The position numbers and the translations under genes were made by a program. From NCBI RefSeq assembly GCF_026167525.1, contig NZ_CP110679.1, positions 2,219,501 to 2,283,500 of the forward strand: 64,000 bases of DNA, in the 5' to 3' direction. The stretch comes from Sphingomonas sp. M1-B02 (GTDB lineage Bacteria > Pseudomonadota > Alphaproteobacteria > Sphingomonadales > Sphingomonadaceae). Positions 1 to 8,335 of this stretch are shown piece after piece. The notes under the pieces are model-generated. The model saw only the letters and a list, made by a program, of their open reading frames with translations. It had not been told where the DNA came from and did no database searches. Within the stretch, counting starts at the first letter, position 1. Each line of letters opens with the position of its first letter.

Positions 1-94
1 AGCTGCCTCGGACACGTCGCGGTGCAATAACGACGAGCGAAGGATGCGTTCATTCGCATCTGCGCGGATAAAGCGCTTTGGGGGGAGGTACCCT

Positions 95-433
95 ATGGGC
101 GTGGACGAAATACATAGCTTCTACGATGTCGCCGAAGCCGCGATCCGCCGCGGCAAAGTGGCGATCGGGCATCATCGCATAGCCTGGACCGTTACGAGCG
201 GGCGCGGGATGGGCGGATCGTTTTCAGTCCGAAGCGGTGCGCTATTGGCGATTGGATCATCGTGCTCGCCCGGCATTGAGGTGGAACTAATCTTCATTCA
301 GTCCTCCCGGCGGGAGGCCGGGAACCAGAGCCAAGGGGCGGGTTCGATTGTGACCCTGGGTCCCCGCCTCGGGGATGACAATGGGGATGGACGGGGCGCC
401 GGAGGCATTGCCCGATTGCCGCCACAGGCGTAG
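95..433 (+). CDS. Hypothetical small ORF before the dipeptidase (doubtful)
   Basis: No family is recognised. An ATG at 95 follows a strong Shine-Dalgarno-like GGGGGGAGG, and the reading frame opens with MGVDEIHSFYDVAEAAIRRG. Its last third runs straight through the dyad repeat at about 303-380, so the C-terminal residues are repeat sequence rather than a conserved domain. Another frame ending near 270 also reads plausibly (it ends GDWIIVLARH), so the true gene, if any, may be a short or decayed one with a frame change. Nothing else is visible in bases 1-302. Treat as low confidence. Confidence 0.25.
   Translation: MGVDEIHSFYDVAEAAIRRGKVAIGHHRIAWTVTSGRGMGGSFSVRSGALLAIGSSCSPGIEVELIFIQSSRREAGNQSQGAGSIVTLGPRLGDDNGDGRGAGGIARLPPQA
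303..380 (+). repeat. Dyad intergenic repeat, copy 1
   Basis: This is a composite palindromic element. A GC-rich hairpin leads into CCAGAGCCAAG, then a short spacer, then TTGTGACCCTGG and a second hairpin arm ending GGGGATGAC. A second copy in the same orientation lies at 21737-21819, with the CCAGAGCCAAG and TTGTGACCCTGG blocks conserved. Both copies end just before a plus-strand gene. The form resembles the short dispersed repeats common between genes in sphingomonads, but the family name cannot be settled from this window. Confidence 0.75.
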
Positions 434-443
434 CGGGACCCGC

Positions 444-1826
444 ATGACCCAATTCTCTGCCCCGCTCACCTATGCAGAAGCCCATATTGACGACAGTCTC
501 GACCGGCTGTTCGCGCTGATGCGCGTGCCTTCGATCTCGACTGACCCGGCCTATGCCCAGCATTGCCAGCACGCCGCTCAGCTTCTCAGTGACGAACTCA
601 CCGCGCTGGGCTTCACCGCCCGCGTCGCGTCCACGCCGGGCCACCCGATGGTCGTCGCGCATCATGAGGGCGAAGGACCGCACGTCCTCTTTTACGGCCA
701 TTACGACGTGCAGCCGGTCGACCCGCTCGAGCTCTGGAAACGCGATCCGTTCGATCCGGTGCTGGAAACCCGCGCGGACGGCAGCAAGGCGATCGTCGGC
801 CGCGGCGCATCCGACGACAAGGGCCAGCTGCGCACCTTCATCGAGGCGTGTCGCGCCTGGAAGGAGGCAGAAGGCAGGCTTCCGGTACGCGTCACCATAC
901 TGTTTGAAGGCGAGGAGGAATCGGGCTCCGACAGCCTCGAGCCCTTTCTTCATGCGCATGTGGAGGAACTCAAGGCCGATTTCGCACTCATCTGCGACAC
1001 GTCGATGTGGGACCGAGAGACGCCTGGCCTGACGATCGGCCTGCGCGGCATGGCCGGTGGTCAGGTCACGATCCATGGCCCCTCGCGCGATCTCCACTCG
1101 GGCCTGTATGGCGGGCCGGCGCGCAATCCGATCCAGCTGCTGACGCAGATTCTAGGCGATCTGAAGGACGATCAGGGCCGAGTCACCCTGCCCGGTTTCT
1201 ATGACGGCGTCGCGCCGATCGACGCCGAGGTGCAGGCCTCGTGGGATGCCCTCGGCTTCGATTCCAAGGCGTTCCTCGCCGATGTCGGCCTAAGCGTTTC
1301 CGCAGGCGAAGCCGGCTTCGGCGTGCTCGAACAGAGCTGGGCCAGGCCGACCGCCGAGATCAATGGCATCTGGGGCGGCTATACCGGCGAGGGGTTCAAG
1401 ACCGTGATCCCGGCCCAGGCACATGCCAAAATCAGCTTCCGTCTCGTCGGCGATCAGGATCCCGATCAGGTCTGGGCCGCATTCGAAGAGCATGTCCGCG
1501 CGCATTTGCCCGCCGATTGCACCGCAGAGTTTAAGCCCCGCGCCGGGTCGCGCGCGATCAGCCTCGCGAGCGACAGCCCGCCGCTCGCCGCTACGCGCCG
1601 CGCGCTCGAGGCCGAATGGGGCAAGTCGGCCTTGCTCGCGAGCGGCGGATCGATCCCGGTGGTCAATTCGATCCGCTCGATCCTGGAAATGGACAGCGTG
1701 ATGGTCGGCTTCGCGCTCAACGACGACAATATTCACTCGCCCAACGAGAAATATGATCTCAACAGCTTCCACAAAGGCATCCGCTCCTGGGTGCGGATCC
1801 TCGGTCAGCTAGGCGAGCTGCGGTGA
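444..1826 (+). CDS. M20 family metallodipeptidase
   Basis: A zinc-dependent exopeptidase of the M20 family (carnosinase/DapE-like fold), predicted cytoplasmic, that hydrolyses dipeptides or acyl amino acids. From the ATG at 444 it is 460 aa. The metal-site signature GHYDVQPVDP supplies His86 and Asp88, GRGASDDKGQ supplies the bridging Asp124, and FEGEEESGS (about 154-162) supplies the general base and a ligand. The dimerisation (lid) domain follows, with RDLHSGLYGG, and the C-terminal catalytic segment contains GGSIPVV and NIHSPNEKYDL. An in-frame ATG at 375 lies at the edge of the upstream repeat and gives an unlikely leader, so 444 was chosen. The exact substrate cannot be told from sequence. 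Confidence 0.95.
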   Translation: MTQFSAPLTYAEAHIDDSLDRLFALMRVPSISTDPAYAQHCQHAAQLLSDELTALGFTARVASTPGHPMVVAHHEGEGPHVLFYGHYDVQPVDPLELWKRDPFDPVLETRADGSKAIVGRGASDDKGQLRTFIEACRAWKEAEGRLPVRVTILFEGEEESGSDSLEPFLHAHVEELKADFALICDTSMWDRETPGLTIGLRGMAGGQVTIHGPSRDLHSGLYGGPARNPIQLLTQILGDLKDDQGRVTLPGFYDGVAPIDAEVQASWDALGFDSKAFLADVGLSVSAGEAGFGVLEQSWARPTAEINGIWGGYTGEGFKTVIPAQAHAKISFRLVGDQDPDQVWAAFEEHVRAHLPADCTAEFKPRAGSRAISLASDSPPLAATRRALEAEWGKSALLASGGSIPVVNSIRSILEMDSVMVGFALNDDNIHSPNEKYDLNSFHKGIRSWVRILGQLGELR

Positions 1827-1865
1827 CCGATTGACGCCGGCGCCCTGAGCACCGATAGCGGCTTT

Positions 1866-2528
1866 ATGGTTCCCCTTTCGTTCGCAGGCCACGAATTTGC
1901 CGCCTTGGTGCAGGGTGCGCTCTATTGGCCCGCGCGTCGCGCCCTGTTGGTGGCGGATCTGCACTTCGAGAAGGGCAGCTGGTTCGCCAGCAAGGGCCAG
2001 ATGCTGCCACCCTACGATTCGATCGCGACGCTCACCGAGCTTACCGCTTTGGTCGAACGCACCGCGCCGATCGAACTATGGTGCCTGGGCGATAGCTTCC
2101 ACGATTCGGCCGGCTGCGAACGGCTTCCGGCCAAGGCCCGGGCGATGCTGACGGCGCTGACCGGCCGACTCGATTGGCGCTGGATCACCGGCAACCATGA
2201 TGCAGCTTTGGTCGACCATTGCGGCGGCACGATCGTCGACGAAGCCGAGGTGGGCGGGCTGGTACTGCGCCACGAAGCCGAACCCGGCGAGCTTCGGCCA
2301 GAGCTTTCCGGCCATTTCCATCCGAAGCTGCGGATCAGCGTGCGCGGTCGGCAAGTAGCGCGGCGCTGCTTCATCGCGACCGAGAGCAAGCTGATCCTGC
2401 CCGCATTCGGCGCGCTGACCGGCGGGCTCGATGCCGGCCATCCCGAAATCGTCCGCGCGGTGGGGCGCAATGCGCAGGCGCTGGTGGCGCTCGAGGATCG
2501 GCTGTTGCGCTTTCCCGTCGCGGCCTGA
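1866..2528 (+). CDS. pdeM: Ligase-associated DNA damage response endonuclease PdeM
   Basis: A calcineurin-like metallophosphoesterase of 220 aa. The two-metal motifs are all present: DLHFEK (Asp31, His33), GDSFHD (75-80), GNHD (109-112) and GHFH (149-152). The compact length and motif spacing match PdeM. In many bacteria pdeM sits beside genes for an ATP-dependent DNA ligase, a ligase-associated exonuclease and an Lhr-like helicase; none of these is in this window, so here it is an orphan or the partners are elsewhere. It lies 39 nt after the dipeptidase on the same strand. The family call is firm; the DNA-repair role is by family association. Confidence 0.88.
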   Translation: MVPLSFAGHEFAALVQGALYWPARRALLVADLHFEKGSWFASKGQMLPPYDSIATLTELTALVERTAPIELWCLGDSFHDSAGCERLPAKARAMLTALTGRLDWRWITGNHDAALVDHCGGTIVDEAEVGGLVLRHEAEPGELRPELSGHFHPKLRISVRGRQVARRCFIATESKLILPAFGALTGGLDAGHPEIVRAVGRNAQALVALEDRLLRFPVAA

Positions 2529-2530
2529 CT

Positions 2531-3226
2531 TCAGTTCCGGCGGACCGTCCCCTCGCATTCGATCGGGCCGGAGCCGCTCACCCGGCATTCGGGTTTGCCG
2601 TCGATCCGGATCGCTCCCTTGCCCAGCGCGACAGCCCGCGCGGTGAAGCGCACCGCGATCCGCAGATCGCCCGTGCTCTGCGAGAAAAGATTGGCATCGC
2701 CCACCGACAGGCCCGCGGCATCGATGCTGCCCTCGCCATAATTGCGGACGCGTCCACGCGCGGTGATGCCAGCTAGCGTCATCTTTCCGAAGCCCGCCAG
2801 GCTCGCGGTGAAGTCGTCCGCCTGGATCGAGCCCACATCGAGCGTTCCGGTGCCGTTGAGCGACATGTCCACTCGCCCCCCCCGCATCTCCGCCACACGG
2901 ACGCGGGCGCCGCCGGTGATGCGCACCGCACGCAGCGCGCGCACCGATACGCGTACCCTGGGCGCCCAGTCGGTCGATTTGCCGCGCGTTTCCCAGCCCA
3001 ATGGGCCGGTACTCACCACCATCGTACCGCCATCGACTCGGACCGACACCTGATCGAGCGAGACGCGGCTGCCAGTGGCCACCGCGCCCGGCGAGCCGGG
3101 GACGACCTCGACTTCGAAAGGCCCATCAACGCGTAGCTGATCGAAGCCCGAGATCATGAAACGGCGTTCGTCGACCGGCGAAGTCGCGCCGATCGTGAGC
3201 ATAGGAAGGAGGGCCAGCAAGCGCAT
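2531..3226 (-). CDS. Exported GIN-domain (DUF2807) protein
   Basis: A 231-aa exported protein. The ATG at 3226 opens MRLLALLPMLTIGA, a short signal peptide, and is preferred over the longer frame, which lacks one. The remainder is a repetitive beta-strand protein of the head-GIN/DUF2807 type, with FDQLRVDGPFEVEVVPG near the N-terminus and repeated short Gly-rich strands typical of a right-handed beta-helix. It is convergent with pdeM, with 2 nt between stops, and lies 39 nt downstream of a second GIN protein, so the two form an operon. The family has no established biochemical activity; envelope location is inferred from the signal peptide. Confidence 0.8.
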   Translation of the reverse strand: MRLLALLPMLTIGATSPVDERRFMISGFDQLRVDGPFEVEVVPGSPGAVATGSRVSLDQVSVRVDGGTMVVSTGPLGWETRGKSTDWAPRVRVSVRALRAVRITGGARVRVAEMRGGRVDMSLNGTGTLDVGSIQADDFTASLAGFGKMTLAGITARGRVRNYGEGSIDAAGLSVGDANLFSQSTGDLRIAVRFTARAVALGKGAIRIDGKPECRVSGSGPIECEGTVRRN

Positions 3227-3265
3227 CCCTGCGACCCTCGCCTCCCGCGTCGTCTCAGGCAAGCA

Positions 3266-3985
3266 TTAGCTGCAGCGCGCCTCGCCCGTGCCGAGCGCGC
3301 TGGTCGAACATCTGGCGCCGCCGCCAAGTTCGACATCGCCCGAGCCCAGGATCGAAATCGAGGCGGGGCCGCGAACCGTGCCGCTCAGATTGCCCGATCC
3401 GGCAATCGAGATATCGGCGCTTGTGGCGGTCAGCCCCTTGGCGTCGATGTCGCCCGATCCGGCGATCGACGCCGAAAGCTTGCTTGTCGTTCCCGAGACA
3501 TTGAGGTCTCCCGAACCCGCGACGGAAAGCGTAGCGGCGCCCGCGCTAAGCTGACCGATCCGCAAATTGCCCGAACCGGCAACCGCGCCGCTGAATTCGC
3601 CCTCGGCCTTGTCTACGCTCAGATCGCCCGACCCGCCGACACTGGCCGAAGTCAGCCGCGGCATCACGACATGGACGCGCGCGCCCTTGTCATCGTCAAC
3701 CTCTTTACCCTCACTCTGCTTGCGACCGACCCGCAACGTTCCGTCCACGATGCGGATGTCGAGCTGGTCGAGCGTTTCCGGGGCGCCCTCCGCGGTGACC
3801 GAAAAGGTGGCGCCGATCTTCACGTCGACATCGTCTGAACCCTGCAGCGCAATCCCGGTGAAGCCGCTGGCCGCAAAGCTGCGGGTGGCGCCGCTTCCGC
3901 GCACCTCGGCCGCCTGGCCCTCCTTCTCCCAGCTCGACTGACAGGCTGCCAGCGGCAGTATCGCGGCAATCAGCAACAGGCGCAT
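3266..3985 (-). CDS. GIN-domain (DUF2807) lipoprotein
   Basis: A 239-aa predicted lipoprotein: MRLLLIAAILPLAACQSS has a clear lipobox (LAAC), preceded by a GGGAGG ribosome site. The body is a DUF2807 domain starting GSGATRSFAASGFTGIAL. Its second half carries a regular run of Gly-Ser-Gly-Asp/Asn units (GGSGDLSVD, AGSGNLRIG, AGSGDLNVS, AGSGDIDAK, AGSGNLSGT, LGSGDVELG), about one per 17-20 residues, as expected for turns of a beta-helix. It heads a two-gene operon with the GIN protein downstream. The function of the family is unknown. Confidence 0.88.
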   Translation of the reverse strand: MRLLLIAAILPLAACQSSWEKEGQAAEVRGSGATRSFAASGFTGIALQGSDDVDVKIGATFSVTAEGAPETLDQLDIRIVDGTLRVGRKQSEGKEVDDDKGARVHVVMPRLTSASVGGSGDLSVDKAEGEFSGAVAGSGNLRIGQLSAGAATLSVAGSGDLNVSGTTSKLSASIAGSGDIDAKGLTATSADISIAGSGNLSGTVRGPASISILGSGDVELGGGARCSTSALGTGEARCS

Positions 3986-4036
3986 TCCATTCCTCCCAAC
4001 GTGTGTTGCCTTATCAATACACCGTCTTGCGGATAA

Positions 4037-4066
4037 GGAAAAGGGGCGGCCGTTGCCGGGCGCCCC
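4037..4066 (-). terminator. Rho-independent terminator of carD
   Basis: Read on the minus strand, GGGGCG and CGCCCC (4043-4066) form a stem with further pairing inside the loop, followed by TTTTCC. It sits 28 nt past the carD stop and upstream of the GIN-lipoprotein gene, so the two units are separately transcribed. Confidence 0.75.
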
Positions 4067-4093
4067 TCACCTAGGCTCGTTCGAGATCGCGGC

Positions 4094-4627
4094 TTATGCC
4101 GGGACCTTGTCCTTGTTCCAGATCGCTGCCGACACTTTGAGGATGTCGACGATCTTCACCAGCGCCGCCGGCTCGTCGATCTGTTCCATCGCGGCCAACT
4201 CGCGGGCGAGGCGCGATGCCGCGGCCTCGAAGATCTGGCGCTCCGAATAGCTCTGCTCGGGCTGGTCCTCGGCGCGGAACAGGTCGCGGACCACTTCGGC
4301 GATCGACACTAGGTCGCCCGAATTGATCTTGGCCTCATATTCCTGCGCGCGGCGCGACCACATGGTGCGCTTGACGCGGGGCTTGCCCTTCAGCGTCTCG
4401 AGCGCCTCGCGCAGCGTCTTGTCGCTGGAGAGTTTGCGCATGCCGACGCTTTCCGCCTTGTTGGTCGGAACGCGTAGCGTCATCTTCTCTTTTTCGAAGC
4501 GCAGGACGTACAGCTCGAGCTGCATACCCGCGATTTCCTGTTTCTGAAGTTCGATCACACGGCCCACGCCGTGCTTGGGGTAAACGACATAATCGCCGAC
4601 GTCGAAGGACAGCGCCTTTGCAGCCAT
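4094..4627 (-). CDS. CarD/CdnL family transcription regulator
   Basis: A 177-aa RNA-polymerase-binding regulator that stabilises open promoter complexes, notably at rRNA and growth-related promoters in bacteria that lack Fis/DksA-style control. The N-terminal Tudor-like RNAP-interaction domain is seen as FDVGDYVVYPKHGVGRVIELQKQEI and the strand YVLRFEKEKMTLRVPTNKA. The helical C-terminal DNA-binding domain follows (WSRRAQEYEAKINSGDL, then YSERQIFEAAASRLARELA). It is transcribed alone between fdxA and the GIN operon, with its own terminator. Length and motif order fit the alphaproteobacterial CdnL type. Confidence 0.93.
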   Translation of the reverse strand: MAAKALSFDVGDYVVYPKHGVGRVIELQKQEIAGMQLELYVLRFEKEKMTLRVPTNKAESVGMRKLSSDKTLREALETLKGKPRVKRTMWSRRAQEYEAKINSGDLVSIAEVVRDLFRAEDQPEQSYSERQIFEAAASRLARELAAMEQIDEPAALVKIVDILKVSAAIWNKDKVPA

Positions 4628-4913
4628 GTGCGAGAAACCTTTCCGTGAATGACCCGGCCCCGATCGATTGAGGCGTCGTCCGCAGGCGCTGCGCGCTGCG
4701 GACGGCGGGATCGAGGCTCTTTTTTGCTTCTCCGGGCGAAGGCGATTCTTCGCCCTCGTCTTGCGCGCTTTAACATGCTCGTAATAAAATTACCAGACAT
4801 ACGTCATCGCGCGCGCCCACAAAGTTGTGGACGCAGCAAGGCTTTTCAATTGCCCGGCGACGAAGCGGCCCGCGGCCGCCCGTTCATTTAGAAGGTCGAG
4901 TCCGCTTGGCCGA
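4628..4913. other. Intergenic region between fdxA and carD
   Basis: A 286-nt gap upstream of carD on the minus strand. It contains an 8-bp stem, GGGCGAAG/CTTCGCCC at 4734-4755, next to a T6 run on its left side, so it is not a canonical terminator in either direction. An AT-rich patch near 4780-4800 (TAATAAAATTACC) is the likeliest place for the carD promoter, but no clean -35/-10 pair is seen. No gene or structured RNA is recognised. Confidence 0.45.
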
Positions 4914-5252
4914 TCAGCTCCCGGTGCCGGGGGCCGCCGAGAAGAACTTCTCGAACTTGCCTTCCTCGCCCTTATGCGCGTCGGCATCGGCGGGCGCATC
5001 GCCCTTCTGGGTGATGTTGGGCCATTCCTCCGAATAGGTCTTGTTGAGTTCGAGCCACTTTTCGAGGCCGTTCTCGGTATCGGGCAAAATCGCTTCGGCC
5101 GGGCATTCGGGCTCGCAGACGCCGCAATCGATGCACTCGCTGGGATTGATCACGAGCATATTCTCGCCCTCGTAGAAGCAGTCGACCGGACACACTTCGA
5201 CGCAGTCCATATATTTGCAGCGGATGCAGGCGTCGGTGACGACATAGGTCAT
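4914..5252 (-). CDS. fdxA: 7Fe-type ferredoxin FdxA
   Basis: A 112-aa soluble electron carrier with one [3Fe-4S] and one [4Fe-4S] cluster. It starts [20 protein letters not shown]; the cysteines are C9, C12 (non-ligand position in the family), C17, C21, C25 in the first half and C40, C43, C46, C50 in the second ([12 protein letters not shown]). The acidic C-terminal tail is typical of FdxA. The internal ATG at 5252 is used because the family begins exactly there. It lies 42 nt downstream of the S4-domain gene in the same direction, as is common in alphaproteobacteria. Confidence 0.96.
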   Translation of the reverse strand: MTYVVTDACIRCKYMDCVEVCPVDCFYEGENMLVINPSECIDCGVCEPECPAEAILPDTENGLEKWLELNKTYSEEWPNITQKGDAPADADAHKGEEGKFEKFFSAAPGTGS

Positions 5253-5294
5253 GATCGGGTGGTTCCCTGGCGGCAAACGAAAGTCGCGCCCCTG

Positions 5295-5603
5295 CTATGC
5301 CCCGGATTCTATGCCGTCAACGGGGTTGGGCCTTTGGATTTCGAGGGGGGTGTAAAGCGTAGCTGCCTCCGCGGGCGGGCCACGGCGGCTGGGCAGCGCC
5401 TCGACGCGGAGCGCGCGGACCTGGCCATAGAGCGGGAAGACGAGGATGCAACCGACTCGAACCGGCGCCGCGGCGCGCTCGATCCGGCGGCCATCGAGGC
5501 GCAGCGTGCCCTTCTCGGCGATCGCCTGCGCGGCGCTGCGCGTCTTGGCGATCCGCGCGAACCACAGGAAGCGGTCGAGCCGGATGCTCGCCCCCTCAGC
5601 CAT
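5295..5603 (-). CDS. S4 domain RNA-binding protein (Hsp15-like)
   Basis: A 102-aa protein with an N-terminal S4 RNA-binding domain (IRLDRFLWFARIAKTRSAAQ, then GTLRLDGRRI) and a short basic tail, the layout of the heat-shock protein Hsp15/HslR that binds stalled 50S subunits. The ATG at 5603 overlaps the stop of the helicase gene by 8 nt, indicating translational coupling; the longer frame would only add helicase-overlapping residues. Ribosome rescue is a family-based expectation, not shown by the sequence. Confidence 0.87.
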   Translation of the reverse strand: MAEGASIRLDRFLWFARIAKTRSAAQAIAEKGTLRLDGRRIERAAAPVRVGCILVFPLYGQVRALRVEALPSRRGPPAEAATLYTPLEIQRPNPVDGIESGA

Positions 5604-8085
5604 TGCGCAGCCCGGCGAGCGCCGCAAAGGCATTGTCGGTCGGGGGCGCCTTGGGCGCGGGGATCGGGGTGAGCCCCTGCCAGGTCCAGCGCTGCGGCTC
5701 GCCCTCCTTGGGCCTTGCGCTGCGGAAGCCGAGCTGCGCCATCATCTGCGCCAGCGTCTCGGGCTTGATTCCCATCGAAGTGGCGAGCGCGGGATCGGGC
5801 GCGAAGGGCTTGCGGCCGCCCTTTCCTTCCTTGGCGCGGCTATCATGCGCGGCGCGTGCGATCCGCTCGACCAGATCGACCCGCACCGCCTGAGTACCCA
5901 GCGGACGGAAGCCGTGGGCAAGATCGGCGCCGGGAGCACCGCGCGGCAGCACGGTGGCGCCATCGGGCGGGGCATCGTCGGTCCCGGTCAGTTCGCGGCG
6001 CCAGCGTGCCGCTTGCGGCTTGAGCAGGCTCGGCGCGAACAGATCGAGCGTGCCGATCGTCACCCCCATCGCGCGCAGCCGCTTGCGCGCTTGCGGATCC
6101 AGCGCGTCGATCAGCCCACCGGCGGCACGGCGCGGGAGCAGCCCGCCCGATTCGAGCAACGCGCCGACGAGCGCGCGGAGCGGGGCTCCGGCGGCAGGAT
6201 CGCGCATGGCGGCGTCGAGCTTGGCGAAGACCGGGAGCTGGCGGTCGATCAGCGCCGCAAACCAGCGATCGAGCCGCGCCTTGACGGCGATCCTGGCCGG
6301 GGGATCGAGCACGTCCAGCGCTCGATCGAGGACGATCTTGGGACGCGCGAGATGGGCGCCGCGCATAAGTCTCGCGATCGAAACGCCGCGCCATCGGATG
6401 TCCGCGTTTGCGAGCGACAGTTCGCCATCCTCTGCATCCACAAGCGCCTGCCCGCGCTTGCGCAACTCGGCACCCAGCCTTTTCTCGGCCGCCGCGAGCA
6501 GCATGCGCTTGTCGGCCGCGCGCGCATCGGGGGTAACGGTGAAGCGAAATCCTTCGAGCGTGCCGAGCGCATGTTCCTCGACGCTGACCTCGCCTTCGGG
6601 GCCAATCGTCACCGGCAGATCGGCGGGATTGGCGCCGATCTGGCGGAGCAAAACGGTGGTGCGCTTGTCGACGAAGCGCTGGGTCAGGCTGGCGTGGAGC
6701 GCGTCCGAAAGCTTTTCCTCGACCGCACGCGTGCGCTCGGCCCAGTGCAGCGGTTCCTCGAGCCAGTCAGCGCGGTGCGCAATATAGGCCCAACTGCGCG
6801 CCGCCGCGATCCGCCCGGCGAGCGTCTCGACGTCGCCCCCCATATTGTCGAGCCGGGCGATCTCGTCGGCGAACCATTGGTGCGGAACATGGCCATTGGC
6901 TTCGGACAGATGCCCGAACAGCCGCCCGACGAAGCGCGCATGCGGATCGACGCCCAGTTTGCGGAAATCAGGAAGACCGCACGCCGCCCAAAGCCGCGCC
7001 ACCATCCGCGGCGAACGGACTCGGCTGCGTACCCAATCTTCCTCCGCGAGCCGCTTGAGCACGGCGAGATCGGTTGCCTCTGGCGCCGCGCGCAGCGCCT
7101 CCGATTGCGGACGTTGCTCGAGGCTGGCGACCAGATCGTCGATGCTGGACAAATCGGGCTCGCCCTGCCGCCAGTAGAGATTCTCGAGCGGCTTCACGCG
7201 ATGCCCCTCGATCGCCAGCACTTCCTCCGGGGTAAAGGCGCTCGGCCCTTCCTCGTTCAGCGCGCCGAACGTGCCGTCGCGCTGGTGTCGCCCTGCCCGC
7301 CCGGCGATCTGCGACATCTCGGCGATGGTCAGCCGCCGCTGGCGCCGCCCATCGAACTTGTTGAGGCTGGCGAACGCGACATGCGCCACGTCCATGTTCA
7401 GCCCCATGCCGATGGCATCGGTGGCGACGAGATAATCGACCTCGCCCGCCTGGAACATCGCCACCTGCGCATTGCGGGTGCGTGGACTGAGCGCCCCCAT
7501 CACCACCGCCGCACCACCGCGCAGCCGCCGCAGCGCCTCGGCCACGGCATAGACTTCCTCGGCCGAGAAGGCGACGATCGCGCTCCGCCGCGGCAACCGC
7601 GAAAGCTTCTTCGCCCCGGCGTAGCTGAGCGTGGAGAAGCGTGGCCGGCCGATGATCTCCGCCTCGGGGACCAGCGCCTTGAGCGTCGGCTTGAGCGAAT
7701 CCGAACCCAGGATCATCGTCTCGGCAAAGCCGCGCGCACGCAGCAGCCGATCGGTGAAGACATGGCCGCGCTCGGGATCCGCGCCCAATTGCGCCTCATC
7801 CAGCCCGACGAACGCGACCTCGCGCTCCAGCGGCATGCTCTCGGCGGTGCACAGAAGCCATTTGGCCTTGGGCGGCAGGATCTTCTCCTCGCCCGTAATC
7901 AGCCCGACCTGGGCCTCGCCCTTGATCCGGACCACCCGGTCATAAACTTCGCGCGCCAGCAGCCGCAGCGGGAAGCCGATCATGCCGCTGGCATGCCCAC
8001 ACATCCGCTCGACCGCGAGATGGGTCTTGCCGGTATTGGTGGGCCCCAGCACCGCAGTGAGGGGCGAACGCGCGAACTGGCTCAT
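5596..8085 (-). CDS. SUV3-like superfamily 2 RNA helicase
   Basis: An 829-aa ATP-dependent helicase related to mitochondrial SUV3. Visible motifs: Walker A GPTNTGKT (14-21), the DEAD-box-like DEAQ in FVGLDEAQLG, GSDSLKPTL, and the second RecA domain with VATDAIGMGLNMD and the arginine-finger motif QIAGRAGRHQ. The long C-terminal half is poorly conserved and rich in Arg/Ala. In alphaproteobacteria this protein is found next to the S4 protein, as here (8-nt overlap). A role in RNA turnover is inferred from the mitochondrial homologue. The opposite strand has a long open frame across this gene, which is a codon-bias shadow. Confidence 0.9.
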   Translation of the reverse strand: MSQFARSPLTAVLGPTNTGKTHLAVERMCGHASGMIGFPLRLLAREVYDRVVRIKGEAQVGLITGEEKILPPKAKWLLCTAESMPLEREVAFVGLDEAQLGADPERGHVFTDRLLRARGFAETMILGSDSLKPTLKALVPEAEIIGRPRFSTLSYAGAKKLSRLPRRSAIVAFSAEEVYAVAEALRRLRGGAAVVMGALSPRTRNAQVAMFQAGEVDYLVATDAIGMGLNMDVAHVAFASLNKFDGRRQRRLTIAEMSQIAGRAGRHQRDGTFGALNEEGPSAFTPEEVLAIEGHRVKPLENLYWRQGEPDLSSIDDLVASLEQRPQSEALRAAPEATDLAVLKRLAEEDWVRSRVRSPRMVARLWAACGLPDFRKLGVDPHARFVGRLFGHLSEANGHVPHQWFADEIARLDNMGGDVETLAGRIAAARSWAYIAHRADWLEEPLHWAERTRAVEEKLSDALHASLTQRFVDKRTTVLLRQIGANPADLPVTIGPEGEVSVEEHALGTLEGFRFTVTPDARAADKRMLLAAAEKRLGAELRKRGQALVDAEDGELSLANADIRWRGVSIARLMRGAHLARPKIVLDRALDVLDPPARIAVKARLDRWFAALIDRQLPVFAKLDAAMRDPAAGAPLRALVGALLESGGLLPRRAAGGLIDALDPQARKRLRAMGVTIGTLDLFAPSLLKPQAARWRRELTGTDDAPPDGATVLPRGAPGADLAHGFRPLGTQAVRVDLVERIARAAHDSRAKEGKGGRKPFAPDPALATSMGIKPETLAQMMAQLGFRSARPKEGEPQRWTWQGLTPIPAPKAPPTDNAFAALAGLRNG

Positions 8086-8335
8086 GCCAAGCCAAGATTG
8101 CTCCGAGTCATGCCTTACGCAACACCCCGCGATTGAAAAGGCCTGTTAACCATGATGATTTATGGGCGAATATGGTGAGCATTTCCCTTCATCCTGAGTG
8201 GCGCACAGGTCGCCGCACCCCGCTTCACTGCGAAGGCTGCTTAATTTGACTTTAAGTCCCCCCTTTCACAGTGGTGCCTCCCAGGCCGGGGGTTGCGGCT
8301 ATTTCGACGACGAATGCTTCGGGGGGCAGTACGCC

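Noticed and set aside
3266..3700. Possible tandem DNA repeat array in the GIN lipoprotein gene
   Set aside because: The periodicity is at protein level (GSGD turns) with diverged codons, so it is a beta-helix pattern, not a DNA repeat or CRISPR.
4734..4755. An 8-bp hairpin next to a T6 run, considered as a terminator between fdxA and carD
   Set aside because: On the minus strand the run is A, not U, and on the plus strand the run precedes the stem, so it fits a terminator in neither direction.
5446..8136. An 896-codon open frame on the plus strand across the SUV3-like helicase
   Set aside because: It is antisense to a well-motifed helicase, has no recognisable domain and is rich in Arg/Gln/His as expected for a shadow frame in high-GC DNA.
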